Assembly (NCBI RefSeq): GCF_000013045.1
Contig: NC_007677.1
Location: 62,001-126,000 of the forward strand
Source of the DNA: Salinibacter ruber DSM 13855
Lineage (GTDB): Bacteria > Bacteroidota > Rhodothermia > Rhodothermales > Salinibacteraceae
DNA: 64,000 nt
Direction of reading: 5' to 3'
Both the position numbers and the translations under genes were made by a program. How positions within the stretch are numbered: position 1 is the first letter of the stretch; every line of letters starts with the position of its first letter. Below, in pieces: positions 1 through 8,564 of this stretch. A model generated the notes under the pieces. The model saw nothing but the letters and a program-made list of their open reading frames with translations, was not told the DNA's origin and made no database searches.

Positions 1-2994
1 CAGGTACGACTCCGGGATGTAGGCGTCCTCCTCCACGTCGACGGAGGTTTCGGGCCCGGGCGGCACGGCCTCCCCGTCGAACACGTCGTCGAACTCTTCC
101 TCGCGGAGCTCCTTGACGGCCTGGTCGAGGATCTTGTGGTAGGTCTCGTAGCCGACGTCCTCGATGAAGCCGCTCTGCTCGGCGCCCAGCAGCGAGCCGG
201 CGCCGCGGATGTCGAGGTCGCGCATGGCGATGTCGAACCCGCTGCCGAGGTCGGAGAACTGCTCCACCGCCTTCAGCCGCTCGCGGGCGTCGTCGGTGAG
301 GCCGTGCACGGAGGGCACCAGGAGGTGGCAGAACGCCTTCCGCTGCGATCGCCCCACGCGGCCCCGCAGCTGGTGGAGCTCGGAGAGCCCAAAGTGCTCG
401 CCCGCGTGGTTGATGATCATCGTGTTCGCGTTCGAGATGTCGAGCCCGTTCTCGATGATGGAGGTGGAGACGAGGACGTCGAGCTTCTCGTTGACGAAGT
501 CGAGCATCACGTCTTCCAGCTCGCTCGCGCTCATCTGGCCGTGGCCCACGCCGACCCGCACGTTCGGGACCATGGCGCGCACCATCTCGGCCACCTCGTG
601 GATCGTCTTCACGCGGTTGTGGATGAAGAAGACCTGCCCCCCGCGGCTCGTCTCGTAGACGATCGCGTCGCGGATGACGTCCTCGTCGAAAGTGTGGATC
701 TCGGTGTTGATCGGCTGGCGGTTCGGGGGCGGCGTCTCGATGAGCGACAGGTCCCGCGCCCCGAGAAGCGAAAACTGGAGCGTTCGAGGGATGGGTGTGG
801 CGGTCAGCGTGAGCGTATCGATGGCTTCCCGCATCTTGCGGAGCTTCTCCTTCGTCTTCACGCCGAAGCGCTGCTCCTCGTCGACGACGAGGAGCCCGAG
901 ATCGTCGAACGTAATGTCGTCGGACGTGATGCGGTGCGTGCCGATGAGGATGTCGACCTGGCCCTTTTCCAGCTTCTCGAGAACCTTGGACTGTTCGGTC
1001 CGGGAGCGGAAGCGGGAGAGCACCTCCACGTTCACGGGAAAGCGCTCCATCCGCTCGCTAAACGTGTCGTGGTGCTGCTGGGCGAGGATGGTGGTGGGCA
1101 CGAGCATGGCCACCTGCTTGCCGTCCTGTACGGCCTTGAAGGCGGCGCGCACGGCCACCTCGGTCTTGCCGAAGCCGACGTCGCCACAGACGAGTCGATC
1201 CATCGGCACCGGCTCCTCCATGTCGCGCTTCACCGCCTTGGTGGCCTCGGCCTGGTCCGGCGTGTCCTCGAATTCGAAGCTCGCCTCCATCTCGCGCTGC
1301 CAGGTCGTGTCGCTGGAGAAGGCGTAGCCGTCCGACGCCTTCCGCTTCGCGTACAGCTTGATGAGGTCGCGCGCGACCTCCTTGACCTGATCCTTCGTCC
1401 GCTGCTTTTTCTTCTCCCACTGCTCGGAGCCGAGCTTCGTGAGGGTGGGCTGGTGCCCCTCCTTGCCGGTGTACTTGTTGAGCTTGTGGAGGGCGTGGAC
1501 GTTGACGTACAGCACGTCGTTGTCGGCAAAATTGAGGCGGACGGCCTCCTGCTGGTTGTCGCGGACGGTAATCTTCTTCATGCCGTCGAACCGCCCGATG
1601 CCGTGGTCCACGTGCACCACGAAGTCGCCCCGCGTCAGGTTCTTGATGTCGCGGAGGTTCATCCCGTCCGCGTGGCCCTCCCACTGCTTGGTGGAGGGGC
1701 GGTGGTAGCGGTTAAAGATCTGGTGGTCGGTGAAGACGGCCAGACCCGCCCCGGGCCACTCGAAGCCCTCGTGCAGCGACTCCACGACGAGCCGCGCCCA
1801 GCCGTGGTCGATCTCCGACTCCAGCAGGTCGCGGAGGCGAGAGCTCTGGCCGTGGCTGTCGCAGAGAATGAACGTATCGAGGTCGCGGTCGCCGTTTTTC
1901 TGGAGCCGCTTCCGCACCAGGTCCATGTCGCTGTTGAAGGACGGCTGCGGGTCGGCCTCCAGGTCGAGCGTGTCGGTGGGCGTGCCGTTGGTGGAAGACT
2001 GGCTGAACGTCCCGAACTGAAGGCGCGGGTGCCGCGTGAGGGCCGCCGCCATTTGGTCCCCGGTGAGAAAGCGATCGTCCGGCGGCGTGAGGTCCTCGGG
2101 CGTCTGTTCGACTTCGTCGTTCTCCGCGAGCTCCGCCCGGCGCTCCTCGTAGGCGGCCGCGGCCTCCTCGAACTGCGCCTGTGCGCCCTCCCGCACCTGC
2201 GCCTCGTCGAGCGTCGCGAGCACCGCCTCGTCGGGCAGGTACTGGAAGAGGGCGATGGACCCGCGGGCCGCCTCCTCGCGCTCCAGGTTGGGGACGAGGC
2301 GGGCGGTGGTGAGGCGGCTCACCGAGCGCTGCGTCTGCGGGTCAAACTCGCGCAGGCCGTCCACCTCGTCGCCGAAGAAGTCGATGCGGATGGGATAGGT
2401 GCCGGCGTAGGGAAACACGTCGAGGATGCCGCCGCGCCGCGCGAACTCGCCGGGCTCCTCCACGAATTCGACCGGCGAGAAGTCCTGCTCCAGCAGCCGA
2501 TCGGCCAGCGCCTCCAGCGCGATTTCTTCGCCGTTCTCCACGGTCAGCGTTTCCCGCTGCACGGCCTGGGGCGGGGGCACCAGCTCGCCGACCGCCGGGA
2601 CGCTCGTCACGAGGATGCCCTCGAAGCCCTCCGCCAGCCGCTGCAGGGCGTCGGCCCGCTCGATGAGCGGCGTTGAGTCCGCGATCTGGTCGGGGTCGTA
2701 GGGCGTCTTCTGCGTGGCGGGGACGCGGAGGATCGCCTCGTCCGGCTCCCCGACGAGCTGCTCCAGGTCGCTCTGCAGGTACGCCGCCGCGTCCTCGTCG
2801 GGCGTCAGCACGCAGAGTGGGGCCCCAGGCTCCCGGTGGAGGTGATATAGAAGAAAGGCCGGAAGGGACCCGGCGGCCCCGTTCACGTGAAGGGCAGGAG
2901 AGCGGTCGCCCCGTTGCGCCTCGGCGGTCCAGGCGCGGAGGCGACTGACGGCCGCAGTGGTTTCGATGCGGTTGGCGATGGCGGTGAGGGACAC
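1..2994 (-). CDS. mfd: Transcription-repair coupling factor Mfd (C-terminus runs off the window)
   Basis: Mfd displaces RNA polymerase stalled at DNA lesions and recruits UvrA for nucleotide excision repair. Reading the minus strand from a GTG at 2994 gives 998 codons open to the window edge; the family is about 1150 residues, so the C-terminal part is missing. The N-terminus has the UvrB-like segment (GAAGSLPAFLLYHL). The RNA polymerase-interacting region lies in the middle. The helicase core shows Walker A GDVGFGKTE with its lysine near residue 610, the DEEQ box near 702, and the motifs TATPIPRT and QLRGRVGRS. The GTG start was chosen because it lies just before the conserved N-terminus and no ATG precedes it in frame nearby. 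A long open frame on the opposite strand across this gene is only a codon-bias shadow. Confidence 0.95.
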   Translation of the reverse strand, partial: MSLTAIANRIETTAAVSRLRAWTAEAQRGDRSPALHVNGAAGSLPAFLLYHLHREPGAPLCVLTPDEDAAAYLQSDLEQLVGEPDEAILRVPATQKTPYDPDQIADSTPLIERADALQRLAEGFEGILVTSVPAVGELVPPPQAVQRETLTVENGEEIALEALADRLLEQDFSPVEFVEEPGEFARRGGILDVFPYAGTYPIRIDFFGDEVDGLREFDPQTQRSVSRLTTARLVPNLEREEAARGSIALFQYLPDEAVLATLDEAQVREGAQAQFEEAAAAYEERRAELAENDEVEQTPEDLTPPDDRFLTGDQMAAALTRHPRLQFGTFSQSSTNGTPTDTLDLEADPQPSFNSDMDLVRKRLQKNGDRDLDTFILCDSHGQSSRLRDLLESEIDHGWARLVVESLHEGFEWPGAGLAVFTDHQIFNRYHRPSTKQWEGHADGMNLRDIKNLTRGDFVVHVDHGIGRFDGMKKITVRDNQQEAVRLNFADNDVLYVNVHALHKLNKYTGKEGHQPTLTKLGSEQWEKKKQRTKDQVKEVARDLIKLYAKRKASDGYAFSSDTTWQREMEASFEFEDTPDQAEATKAVKRDMEEPVPMDRLVCGDVGFGKTEVAVRAAFKAVQDGKQVAMLVPTTILAQQHHDTFSERMERFPVNVEVLSRFRSRTEQSKVLEKLEKGQVDILIGTHRITSDDITFDDLGLLVVDEEQRFGVKTKEKLRKMREAIDTLTLTATPIPRTLQFSLLGARDLSLIETPPPNRQPINTEIHTFDEDVIRDAIVYETSRGGQVFFIHNRVKTIHEVAEMVRAMVPNVRVGVGHGQMSASELEDVMLDFVNEKLDVLVSTSIIENGLDISNANTMIINHAGEHFGLSELHQLRGRVGRSQRKAFCHLLVPSVHGLTDDARERLKAVEQFSDLGSGFDIAMRDLDIRGAGSLLGAEQSGFIEDVGYETYHKILDQAVKELREEEFDDVFDGEAVPPGPETSVDVEEDAYIPESYL

Positions 2995-3333
2995 GGGCGG
3001 CGGGTTTTCTGATTCGAGAGAACGGTCGTCCTCGAGCGTGCAGCTTCGCTCGGACGTGCCTGGGAGGGAGGAACCCCAGGGGAGAGGGCGAGTGGGCGAA
3101 AGGGCGATTCCCACACTCTGGTCGCGTGGTTCGCGCCCTCTCGCCCTTCACGCATTCGCAGCCCCCAAACACCGAAAGCCCGACGCCGCAACATCAGCGG
3201 CGGTCGGGGAGGGGGAGGCAGACCCGAGTGCGGATGGCAAGAGGATTCACTTCGGAAGAATCAACGGCGCAAACGAGCGAGGAGGTTCCTCCGTCGTTGC
3301 GCGTTGACGCAACGGGTGGCGAAGAGTCGCAGA

Positions 3334-3349
3334 TGTTTCACGTGGAACG
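3334..3349. other. parS: parS-like centromere site 1
   Basis: The 16-mer TGTTTCACGTGGAACG matches the known ParB-binding parS consensus (TGTTNCACGTGAAACA read on the complementary strand) at 15 of 16 positions, including the full CACGTG core and both GTTTC/GGAAC arms. It is intergenic. parS sites are bound by ParB/Spo0J for chromosome segregation and usually sit in the origin-proximal part of the chromosome. ParB itself is not in this window. Confidence 0.75.
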
Positions 3350-3389
3350 CGCGGTCGAGCGTCGAGGGTGGAGAACCGAAGGGAGGGCA

Positions 3390-3405
3390 CGTTTCACGTG
3401 AAACG
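3390..3405. other. parS: parS-like centromere site 2
   Basis: CGTTTCACGTGAAACG is a perfect 16-base palindrome differing from the ideal parS only at the two outermost bases. It lies 56 bases from the first site, start to start. Two near-consensus sites this close in a non-coding region are very unlikely by chance and look like a small centromere cluster. Confidence 0.8.
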
Positions 3406-3479
3406 GGGTGGGCACGTCCACGAGTGCTCTCCCCGTTTGGTCTGTAATCGCGAATCGTCTTCCCCAATCCGCAGGAGCG

Positions 3480-3836
3480 ATGGTCACGGACCCGAGGAAG
3501 GCCTACGACCGCTGGCCAGGGCACGTCGAGGCCCTCGGCCCGGTCTTCCAAGAGGCACGGCGCGTGCTGCGGGACGGGGGCACCTTTTACCTCGCGGAGC
3601 TACACCCGACCCGGCAGTTCGGCGGCACGCAGGCACATTTCGAGGACGAGGCCACCGGCGAGACGGTTGTGATCGACGCCTGTGCGCATCCGGTCTCCGA
3701 ATTCGTCAGTGCGGGCGTGGAGGCCGGGTTTGCCGTGCGGGGGATGGGCGAGTGGCGGGCGGATGGCGACGAGCAGCCGCGGCTGTTGTCCATTCGCTTC
3801 GGGGCGGGGCTCGATGTGGCGGATTTGCAGCAATAG
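3480..3836 (+). pseudogene. C-terminal remnant of a SAM-dependent methyltransferase
   Basis: The 118-residue frame from ATG 3480 carries the second half of a class I methyltransferase: an ARRVLRDGGTFYLAELHP-type strand-turn segment, then a substrate-side region ending in PRLLSIRFGAG. The SAM-binding first half (Rossmann motif I, E/DxGxGxG) is absent. Upstream sequence in frame has no family resemblance, and the parS sites lie there. I read it as a truncated gene, perhaps left after a deletion or rearrangement next to mfd. It might still be translated from ATG 3480 but should lack activity. A weak stem (TCCCGG/CCGGGA, 3840-3856) follows the stop. Confidence 0.55.
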
Positions 3837-3873
3837 GATTCCCGGTGCAGCCGGGAGGGGCGAGAGATCAACA

Positions 3874-3885
3874 GTGTCGGGACAC
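3874..3885. promoter_or_regulatory. Short inverted repeat upstream of the MNT/HEPN pair
   Basis: GTGTC-GG-GACAC is a perfect 5-bp-arm inverted repeat 57 bases before the MNT start. Toxin-antitoxin operons are often autoregulated through such palindromes, so it is a candidate operator. The short arms make chance occurrence possible. Confidence 0.3.
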
Positions 3886-3942
3886 ATTGGGGCTCCGTTC
3901 TGTAGGAAAGAACGCCTACCTCGACACCGAGCTGTGAGAGCC

Positions 3943-4278
3943 ATGCAAGTCACCCGCACGCCGGCCGACGTATTGGCGACGCTCTCGCGCCGCTACCGGG
4001 AGCACTACGGCGACCGTCTGGTGGGGATCTACGCGGTGCCCGAATTTCCCTTCTCCGACGAAGGCCCTGAAGAAACGGAGGACGATGACGTGCGGGCAAT
4101 CGAGATCCTCGTTATTCTACAGGGGCCGTACGATCACTTCGAGGAAACGGACCCGGTGGTGGACATTGCGATGGACGTGACGGAGGAATACGATTGGTGG
4201 ATGGGCATCTTTGCTCGTTATGCAGCACACGACGACGATCTCGCGGACTGGGCCCGAGAGAAAGGAGTGGAGCTATGA
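3943..4278 (+). CDS. MNT-like (nucleotidyltransferase-fold) antitoxin, divergent
   Basis: A 111-residue acidic protein placed directly before a HEPN gene, the classic position of an MNT partner. In active MNT antitoxins the motif GSxARG...SDxDLLV transfers AMP to the HEPN toxin. Here the corresponding stretch reads VGIYAVPEF followed by DDDVRAIEILVIL, so the Gly-Ser and the second catalytic Asp are not recognisable. The fold assignment therefore rests on strand pattern and context. The stop codon overlaps the ATG of the next gene (ATGA), so the two are translationally coupled. It may neutralise the toxin by binding alone, or be a different small acidic partner. Confidence 0.55.
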   Translation: MQVTRTPADVLATLSRRYREHYGDRLVGIYAVPEFPFSDEGPEETEDDDVRAIEILVILQGPYDHFEETDPVVDIAMDVTEEYDWWMGIFARYAAHDDDLADWAREKGVEL

Positions 4279-4634
4279 GCGAAGTCCAGGAGCGACTCCA
4301 GACTGCACGGCGGCGGCTCGACGCGGCGCAGTGTCTTCATCGTAACGAGTTCGAGTCAGATGCGATAAACCGACTGTACTTCGGCGTTCTGGAAAGTGCA
4401 CGGGCACTACTCCTGCTCCGCGATCTCACGCCGAAGACCCATAAGGGTACCGGAATGAAACTGGGACAGCACTTCCGAAACGACGTGGAGGTTGGTCTAC
4501 TGACAAAGTTGCGCCAAAATCGAGAAGAGGCGGACTACGATCTGTGGAATCCGTCCTCGGATGAGGTGGAGATGTGGCTCGGAAGGGCCGACGAATTTGT
4601 GGACGCATCGGCGCATATCGTCGGCAGGGAGTGA
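4275..4634 (+). CDS. HEPN-domain toxin-like protein
   Basis: A 119-residue helical protein with the HEPN pattern: RNEFESDAINRLYFGVLESARALLLL, then a segment with KTHKG and GQHF, and a late RQNREEADYD that matches the Rx4-6[H/D]Y-type catalytic motif of HEPN ribonucleases (residues about 76-84). HEPN toxins of this class cleave RNA and are held inactive by the upstream MNT protein. It overlaps that gene by 4 bases. The nearby murQ gene is convergent, 11 bases away. The pair looks mobile relative to the housekeeping genes around it. Confidence 0.7.
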   Translation: MSEVQERLQTARRRLDAAQCLHRNEFESDAINRLYFGVLESARALLLLRDLTPKTHKGTGMKLGQHFRNDVEVGLLTKLRQNREEADYDLWNPSSDEVEMWLGRADEFVDASAHIVGRE

Positions 4635-4645
4635 GGAGGGGAGAG

Positions 4646-5572
4646 TTACTCGTCCCCCTCAATCGCCGGCCGCACGAAGCCGTCCGTCGCGTCCAATCGC
4701 CGCCGCGCCTCGTCCACCTCCACGTCCGCGAGAATCATCACGAGGGCGGTCTTCACGTGCCCGTCGCAGCGGGTGAGCACCGCATCCGCCGCGTCGTAGT
4801 CCACGCCCGTCACCATCATCACCGTGCGGATGCCGCGCTCCACGAGCTTCTCGCTGGTGCGCCGCAGGTCCACCATCATGTTCTCGTAGACCTTGCCGAG
4901 GCGCACCATCGCCGCGGTGGTGATCATGTTGAGCACCAGCTTCTGCGCCGTGCCGCTCTTCATGCGCGTGGAGCCCATGATCACCTCCGGCCCCACCACC
5001 GGGCAGATCGCCACGTCCGGGTCCACGTCCAGCTCCTCCCGCGGGATTGTCGTCACGAACAGCGTGGGGCACCCGATCGCGTCGCGGGCGTGCTCCACGG
5101 CCCCCACCACGAACGGCGTGCGCCCGCTAGACGCAATCCCGCACACGACGTCGTTTTCTGTAACCCCCTGACCTTTAAGGGCTTGGGCGCCCCGTTCGGG
5201 CACGTCCTCCGCCCCCTCCTGTGAGCGAAAGACCGCCTCGCGCCCGCCGGCGATGATGCCCTGCACCCGCTCCGGGTCGGTGCCGAACGTGGGCGGGCAC
5301 TCCGAGGCGTCCACCACGCCGAGCCGCCCGCTCGTGCCGGCGCCCACGTAGAAGAGGCGCCCGTCCGCCTCGAAGGCCTCGACGACAATCTCGACGGCCT
5401 CCGCAATGTGCGGGAGCTCCCGGCGCACGGCGATGGGCACCTTGTGGTCCTCCGTGTTGATGACGCGCAGAATTTCCTCCACCGACGCCGTGTCGATGTG
5501 GGTCGAGTGGGGGTTCTGCTGCTCGGTGGCGAGGTCCTGAAGCTCGTCGAAGAGAGAGGACGAGTCGGGCAT
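4646..5572 (-). CDS. murQ: N-acetylmuramic acid 6-phosphate etherase
   Basis: MurQ cleaves the lactyl ether of MurNAc-6-phosphate to give GlcNAc-6-phosphate during cell-wall recycling. The 308-residue length is typical. The SIS domain is clear: GAGTSGRLGVVDASECPPTF (residues about 68-87), the AGGREA loop, GIASSGRTPFVVGA, and the family signature GSTRMKSGTAQKLVLN. The start MPDSSSLFDELQDLATEQQN matches the usual N-terminus (L..L.TE..N); longer upstream open frame is not family-like. It lies downstream of the CHAT gene on the same strand with 68 bases between, including a hairpin. Confidence 0.95.
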   Translation of the reverse strand: MPDSSSLFDELQDLATEQQNPHSTHIDTASVEEILRVINTEDHKVPIAVRRELPHIAEAVEIVVEAFEADGRLFYVGAGTSGRLGVVDASECPPTFGTDPERVQGIIAGGREAVFRSQEGAEDVPERGAQALKGQGVTENDVVCGIASSGRTPFVVGAVEHARDAIGCPTLFVTTIPREELDVDPDVAICPVVGPEVIMGSTRMKSGTAQKLVLNMITTAAMVRLGKVYENMMVDLRRTSEKLVERGIRTVMMVTGVDYDAADAVLTRCDGHVKTALVMILADVEVDEARRRLDATDGFVRPAIEGDE

Positions 5573-5608
5573 GCGGGGCAAGGGGGGGGGCAATGCGGGC
5601 GTACTGCG

Positions 5609-5642
5609 AAGGGAGACGCTCCTACACCGGAGGCGTCCCTTT
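5609..5642 (-). terminator. Hairpin between the CHAT gene and murQ
   Basis: Immediately after the CHAT stop codon, arms of about 12 bases (GGGAGACGCTCC and GGAGGCGTCCC) can pair with a 6-base loop and a 2-base bulge. There is no long U-tract on the minus-strand transcript, so it may be an attenuating or RNA-protecting stem rather than a full intrinsic terminator. Confidence 0.4.
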
Positions 5643-8460
5643 ATTGCTGCGAGGCTGTGAGCCCCAGCTGGGAGCGAAATCGAACGATGGACCAGCCGAG
5701 AAGAACCACGAGGAGCGCGAGGGCGACAGGGCCCCAGGTCCGGAGCGACGAGCCGTCGGAGGCGTTCATCTGGAGAGGACGAGGGGACCCGTAGAGCACT
5801 GCGGACGCCCAGAAGAAGGGGCTCAGGTTGTCGGGGTGATTCTCCAGGTACGTGAGTTTGGCCCGCCGAAGGGCCTGGTCTTTGGGCTGTCCCGCTCGAA
5901 GGTTCTCGTAGAAGCTCTCCATGAGCGCGACGCTGGACCGATCGGCCGTGGGCCACAGGTTGGACACCGTGGACTGGGCCCCCATGATCCGGAAGGCATA
6001 CTGGAGCCCCGCCATGCCCTCCCCCCCTCGGAGGGCCCCGCGGGCGGTGTTGCACCCACTGAGGACGGCCAACGGGAGGGCCCGGTCGCGGGTCTGGAGC
6101 TCGTGGAGAAACAAAAGCCCGTCCGAGCTGGAGTCGGGGTGGAGAAGAAAGGCGTTCCGGAGGGAGGAGGATGGGGAGACGAGGGCGTGCGAGGCCAGAT
6201 GCAGAACGTCGGCCTCTTGGCTGGCGGCGGCGAAGGCCGGCTCCGTCGCCTGCTCGTCGAGGAACGTCTTCGCGTCGTCGAACAGCCGGTCGAGGGCGTT
6301 AATCTCGGACTGCACGCCGGGCAGAGGGGGCAAGGACAGGGACGAGGCTGCGGTCGTGTCGGCGCGGGAGGACGGCAGGGACGGAGGCGGGGGGCGGAGG
6401 GAATCAAACGAGGACACCCCGAAGGCCGCCAGGTCGGACGAAGACGATGCGGCGTCGCCTCGTGTTGCCGAGGTGTCGGTCGCCAGCGAGGCCGAGAGAT
6501 CAAGTGCCGTCGGGCGTTCGTGGAGCACAAAGCGGGCCTGTTCGTGGTCGTAGCGCCCCCCCGGCGCCGCCGTGGCCAGCATCGAAAATGGCACGTGAAA
6601 CATCGGCCCGTCGGGGATGACCGTTAGGGGCTGTCCGTCGGGGAGGTGCGCCGCCACGGGGGCGTAAAGGTGGTCGTGCAGCGCCCGAAGCGGGCGGAGG
6701 TCGAAGTGCATCGCGCTGATGCTCCGAGACGCCTGCCGGTCCGCGAACAGGGAAGAGATGGTGTTGACGTGAGCCCGGATCGAATCCTGAGAGAGGCCCG
6801 GAAGGGCGACTGCCTGGAGCGTGTCCCCCGTCAGGACGAAGGCCGCAGAGCGAGGGGGGCGGTCGTACACGGGCCACGGGTCGTCGAGGAAGTACGAGAC
6901 GAGGGTCCGATCCTGCTGGGCGATCGACGCAGCGATTTCGTCCACCGACGGTCGCGGCGTCCTTGCCGAGTCGAGACGCAGGACGCGCTGCCGGTTGGCC
7001 ATGAGGCTCGCCTTGCGGGCGCGGAGGGCGGCCTCCGTGGCGTCGGACAACGAGTCGGTGCCGAGCCGGTTGCGCACGTCCGTGAGGGCACGGCCGAGGC
7101 TGTCGAACCGGGCCCGAGTCGCGGGGGAGAGCTGGGTCGCCACCCGGTTCCGCGTACGCAGGTCCCGGAGATAGCGGGCCCGGGTGCGGTCCAGAGCGGC
7201 CAGGGCCGCACGGGGCTGGTTTTGAGCCAGAAGGGTGCGCACGAGCCCGCGGTGCACGTCGCGCCACTGGGTAAAGGCCGTTGAGGCCCACTGCGTGGCG
7301 GTAAGCGACTCCCGATACCGCTTGATCACGGCCACGCCCGCCCGGTATTGAGCCTCTGCCGTGGCCCAATTTTGCTGTAGCTCGTGCAGGCGCCCCAATC
7401 CCCGGCGGATGCGTCGCTGCTGGTCGAGGTTGCCCATCCGTTCGGCGATGGCGAGTGACGTGTTCAGCACCGACTCGGCCTCCGTCCAGCGCTCGGTTTG
7501 CATGTGTAGCACGCCGAGCTTGAGCAGGGCGAAGGCGCGGAGCTGCGCGTCGTCCCGGGCCTGGGCGTACCGGCGCACCTCTGCGTTCAGCGCGTAGGCA
7601 CGGTCGAACGACCCTAGGTACCCGAGGCTTTCGGACAGCGCAAGCGCAAGGTCGATGCGTCGGTCGGAAGACGTGGCGAGCGAACGGCCCTTGCGGGCGA
7701 GATCGCGGGCTCGACGCAGGGACGCCCGATCGAACTCGGTGTTGAGGGTTTCTTCCAGGAGCAGGTTGGCCTGGAGGTAGAGCAGGCGGGCCCATTCGGA
7801 AGGGTGTTCCTCGGACGTACGGTCGTGCTCGCGCGCCAGCCGCCGTGCGCGGGTGTAGTAGCGACGGGCTGACTGGTAGTCCTGGGTGTACTGATGCAGA
7901 AGGCCCACATCGAGAAGGTGGGTGACCCGGAGCCCAACCTCGTGCTCCGAGGTCTTCCGAAGGGCCGTCGAGTAGTGGGTGATGGACGCGGAGAGGTTCC
8001 CGATCCGGAAGTGAAGGAATCCCTGATCCTGATGGAGGGCGCGGATCCACCCCGTGCGGGTGCCCTCGGCGGACGGAATGTTGGGGGCGGCGTTGAGGTA
8101 AGAGCGGGCGTCTTCGAAGGTCTCAAACGCATCGGCGAACCGGCGCAGGGCGGCGAGCAGGGCTGTTTCTACCTGAAACGTGCGCATGATGTTGCCGAGG
8201 TAGGGCCGTTCGACCCGCGAGGGGTCGAGGGTCCGGAAGCAAGCCCGCGCCGCACGCACTTGAGAAAGGTACGCTCGCACCGTGTCCCGGGGCACGGGCG
8301 GGGTGCTGGACCACATTTGGGGCACCCCCTCTCCCCAGTTGATCGGTGGGGGCGACTGGACCGGCGCCTGACGCAGGCACGCATCCAGGTCGTCGGCCGC
8401 GTCGACCGAGAACGGCGGGACGACCAACAGCGATGTGGCCAAGAGAACGACGAGCATCAC
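5641..8460 (-). CDS. Membrane-anchored TPR-CHAT (caspase-like) protein
   Basis: A 939-residue protein. An N-terminal hydrophobic segment (LVVLLATSLLVVPPFSVDA) looks like a signal peptide. A long region of TPR-like helical hairpins follows (residues about 90-430, e.g. repeats with A..Y..A....R). A charged coiled segment leads to a C-terminal CHAT domain. CHAT is a caspase-family cysteine protease fold. The dyad is intact: His758 in LHLASHA and Cys803 in SGCNTARG, followed by the usual GEGMAGLQYAF and WP..D motifs. A final hydrophobic helix (WGPVALALLVVLLGWSIV) and a basic tail suggest membrane anchoring with most of the protein outside the cytoplasm. TPR-CHAT proteins often act in regulated proteolysis or defence; the substrate here is unknown. 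A divergent small gene and a palindrome lie upstream. Confidence 0.88.
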   Translation of the reverse strand: MMLVVLLATSLLVVPPFSVDAADDLDACLRQAPVQSPPPINWGEGVPQMWSSTPPVPRDTVRAYLSQVRAARACFRTLDPSRVERPYLGNIMRTFQVETALLAALRRFADAFETFEDARSYLNAAPNIPSAEGTRTGWIRALHQDQGFLHFRIGNLSASITHYSTALRKTSEHEVGLRVTHLLDVGLLHQYTQDYQSARRYYTRARRLAREHDRTSEEHPSEWARLLYLQANLLLEETLNTEFDRASLRRARDLARKGRSLATSSDRRIDLALALSESLGYLGSFDRAYALNAEVRRYAQARDDAQLRAFALLKLGVLHMQTERWTEAESVLNTSLAIAERMGNLDQQRRIRRGLGRLHELQQNWATAEAQYRAGVAVIKRYRESLTATQWASTAFTQWRDVHRGLVRTLLAQNQPRAALAALDRTRARYLRDLRTRNRVATQLSPATRARFDSLGRALTDVRNRLGTDSLSDATEAALRARKASLMANRQRVLRLDSARTPRPSVDEIAASIAQQDRTLVSYFLDDPWPVYDRPPRSAAFVLTGDTLQAVALPGLSQDSIRAHVNTISSLFADRQASRSISAMHFDLRPLRALHDHLYAPVAAHLPDGQPLTVIPDGPMFHVPFSMLATAAPGGRYDHEQARFVLHERPTALDLSASLATDTSATRGDAASSSSDLAAFGVSSFDSLRPPPPSLPSSRADTTAASSLSLPPLPGVQSEINALDRLFDDAKTFLDEQATEPAFAAASQEADVLHLASHALVSPSSSLRNAFLLHPDSSSDGLLFLHELQTRDRALPLAVLSGCNTARGALRGGEGMAGLQYAFRIMGAQSTVSNLWPTADRSSVALMESFYENLRAGQPKDQALRRAKLTYLENHPDNLSPFFWASAVLYGSPRPLQMNASDGSSLRTWGPVALALLVVLLGWSIVRFRSQLGLTASQQ

Positions 8461-8484
8461 CGGGGGCTAGACGGAAAGCGGTCT

Positions 8485-8503
8485 GTTTGTTAGGTTAACA
8501 AAC
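8485..8503. promoter_or_regulatory. Inverted repeat between the CHAT gene and the Gly-rich small gene
   Basis: GTTTGTTA-GGT-TAACAAAC is a perfect 8-bp-arm inverted repeat, AT-rich in a GC-rich genome. It lies 25-43 bases upstream of the CHAT start and 62-80 bases upstream of the divergent small gene. This is the place and shape expected of a shared operator controlling both genes. Confidence 0.55.
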
Positions 8504-8564
8504 GCTTCTCCTCAAGAGGGACACCAACGTTCACGCTTCTTTCCATAGTGTCCGGTATCACGCC

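Larger units (their letters stand above)
2995..3479. other. Intergenic region between mfd and a methyltransferase remnant
   Basis: No convincing gene is visible in these 485 bases; the open frames here have the low-complexity Arg/Ser/Pro look of antisense or random GC-rich sequence. The only clear structure is the pair of parS-like 16-mers at 3334 and 3390. The mfd promoter should lie here on the minus strand, but I cannot place it. Confidence 0.6.

Noticed and set aside
136-2676. 846-codon open frame on the plus strand
   Set aside because: It is the antisense of mfd; its His/Val/Leu/Arg-rich translation is a GC-codon shadow, while the minus strand shows clear Mfd motifs.
6587-6602. Half parS-like sequence GGCACGTGAAACA
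   Set aside because: Only one arm matches, and it encodes the conserved FHVPF motif of the CHAT protein.
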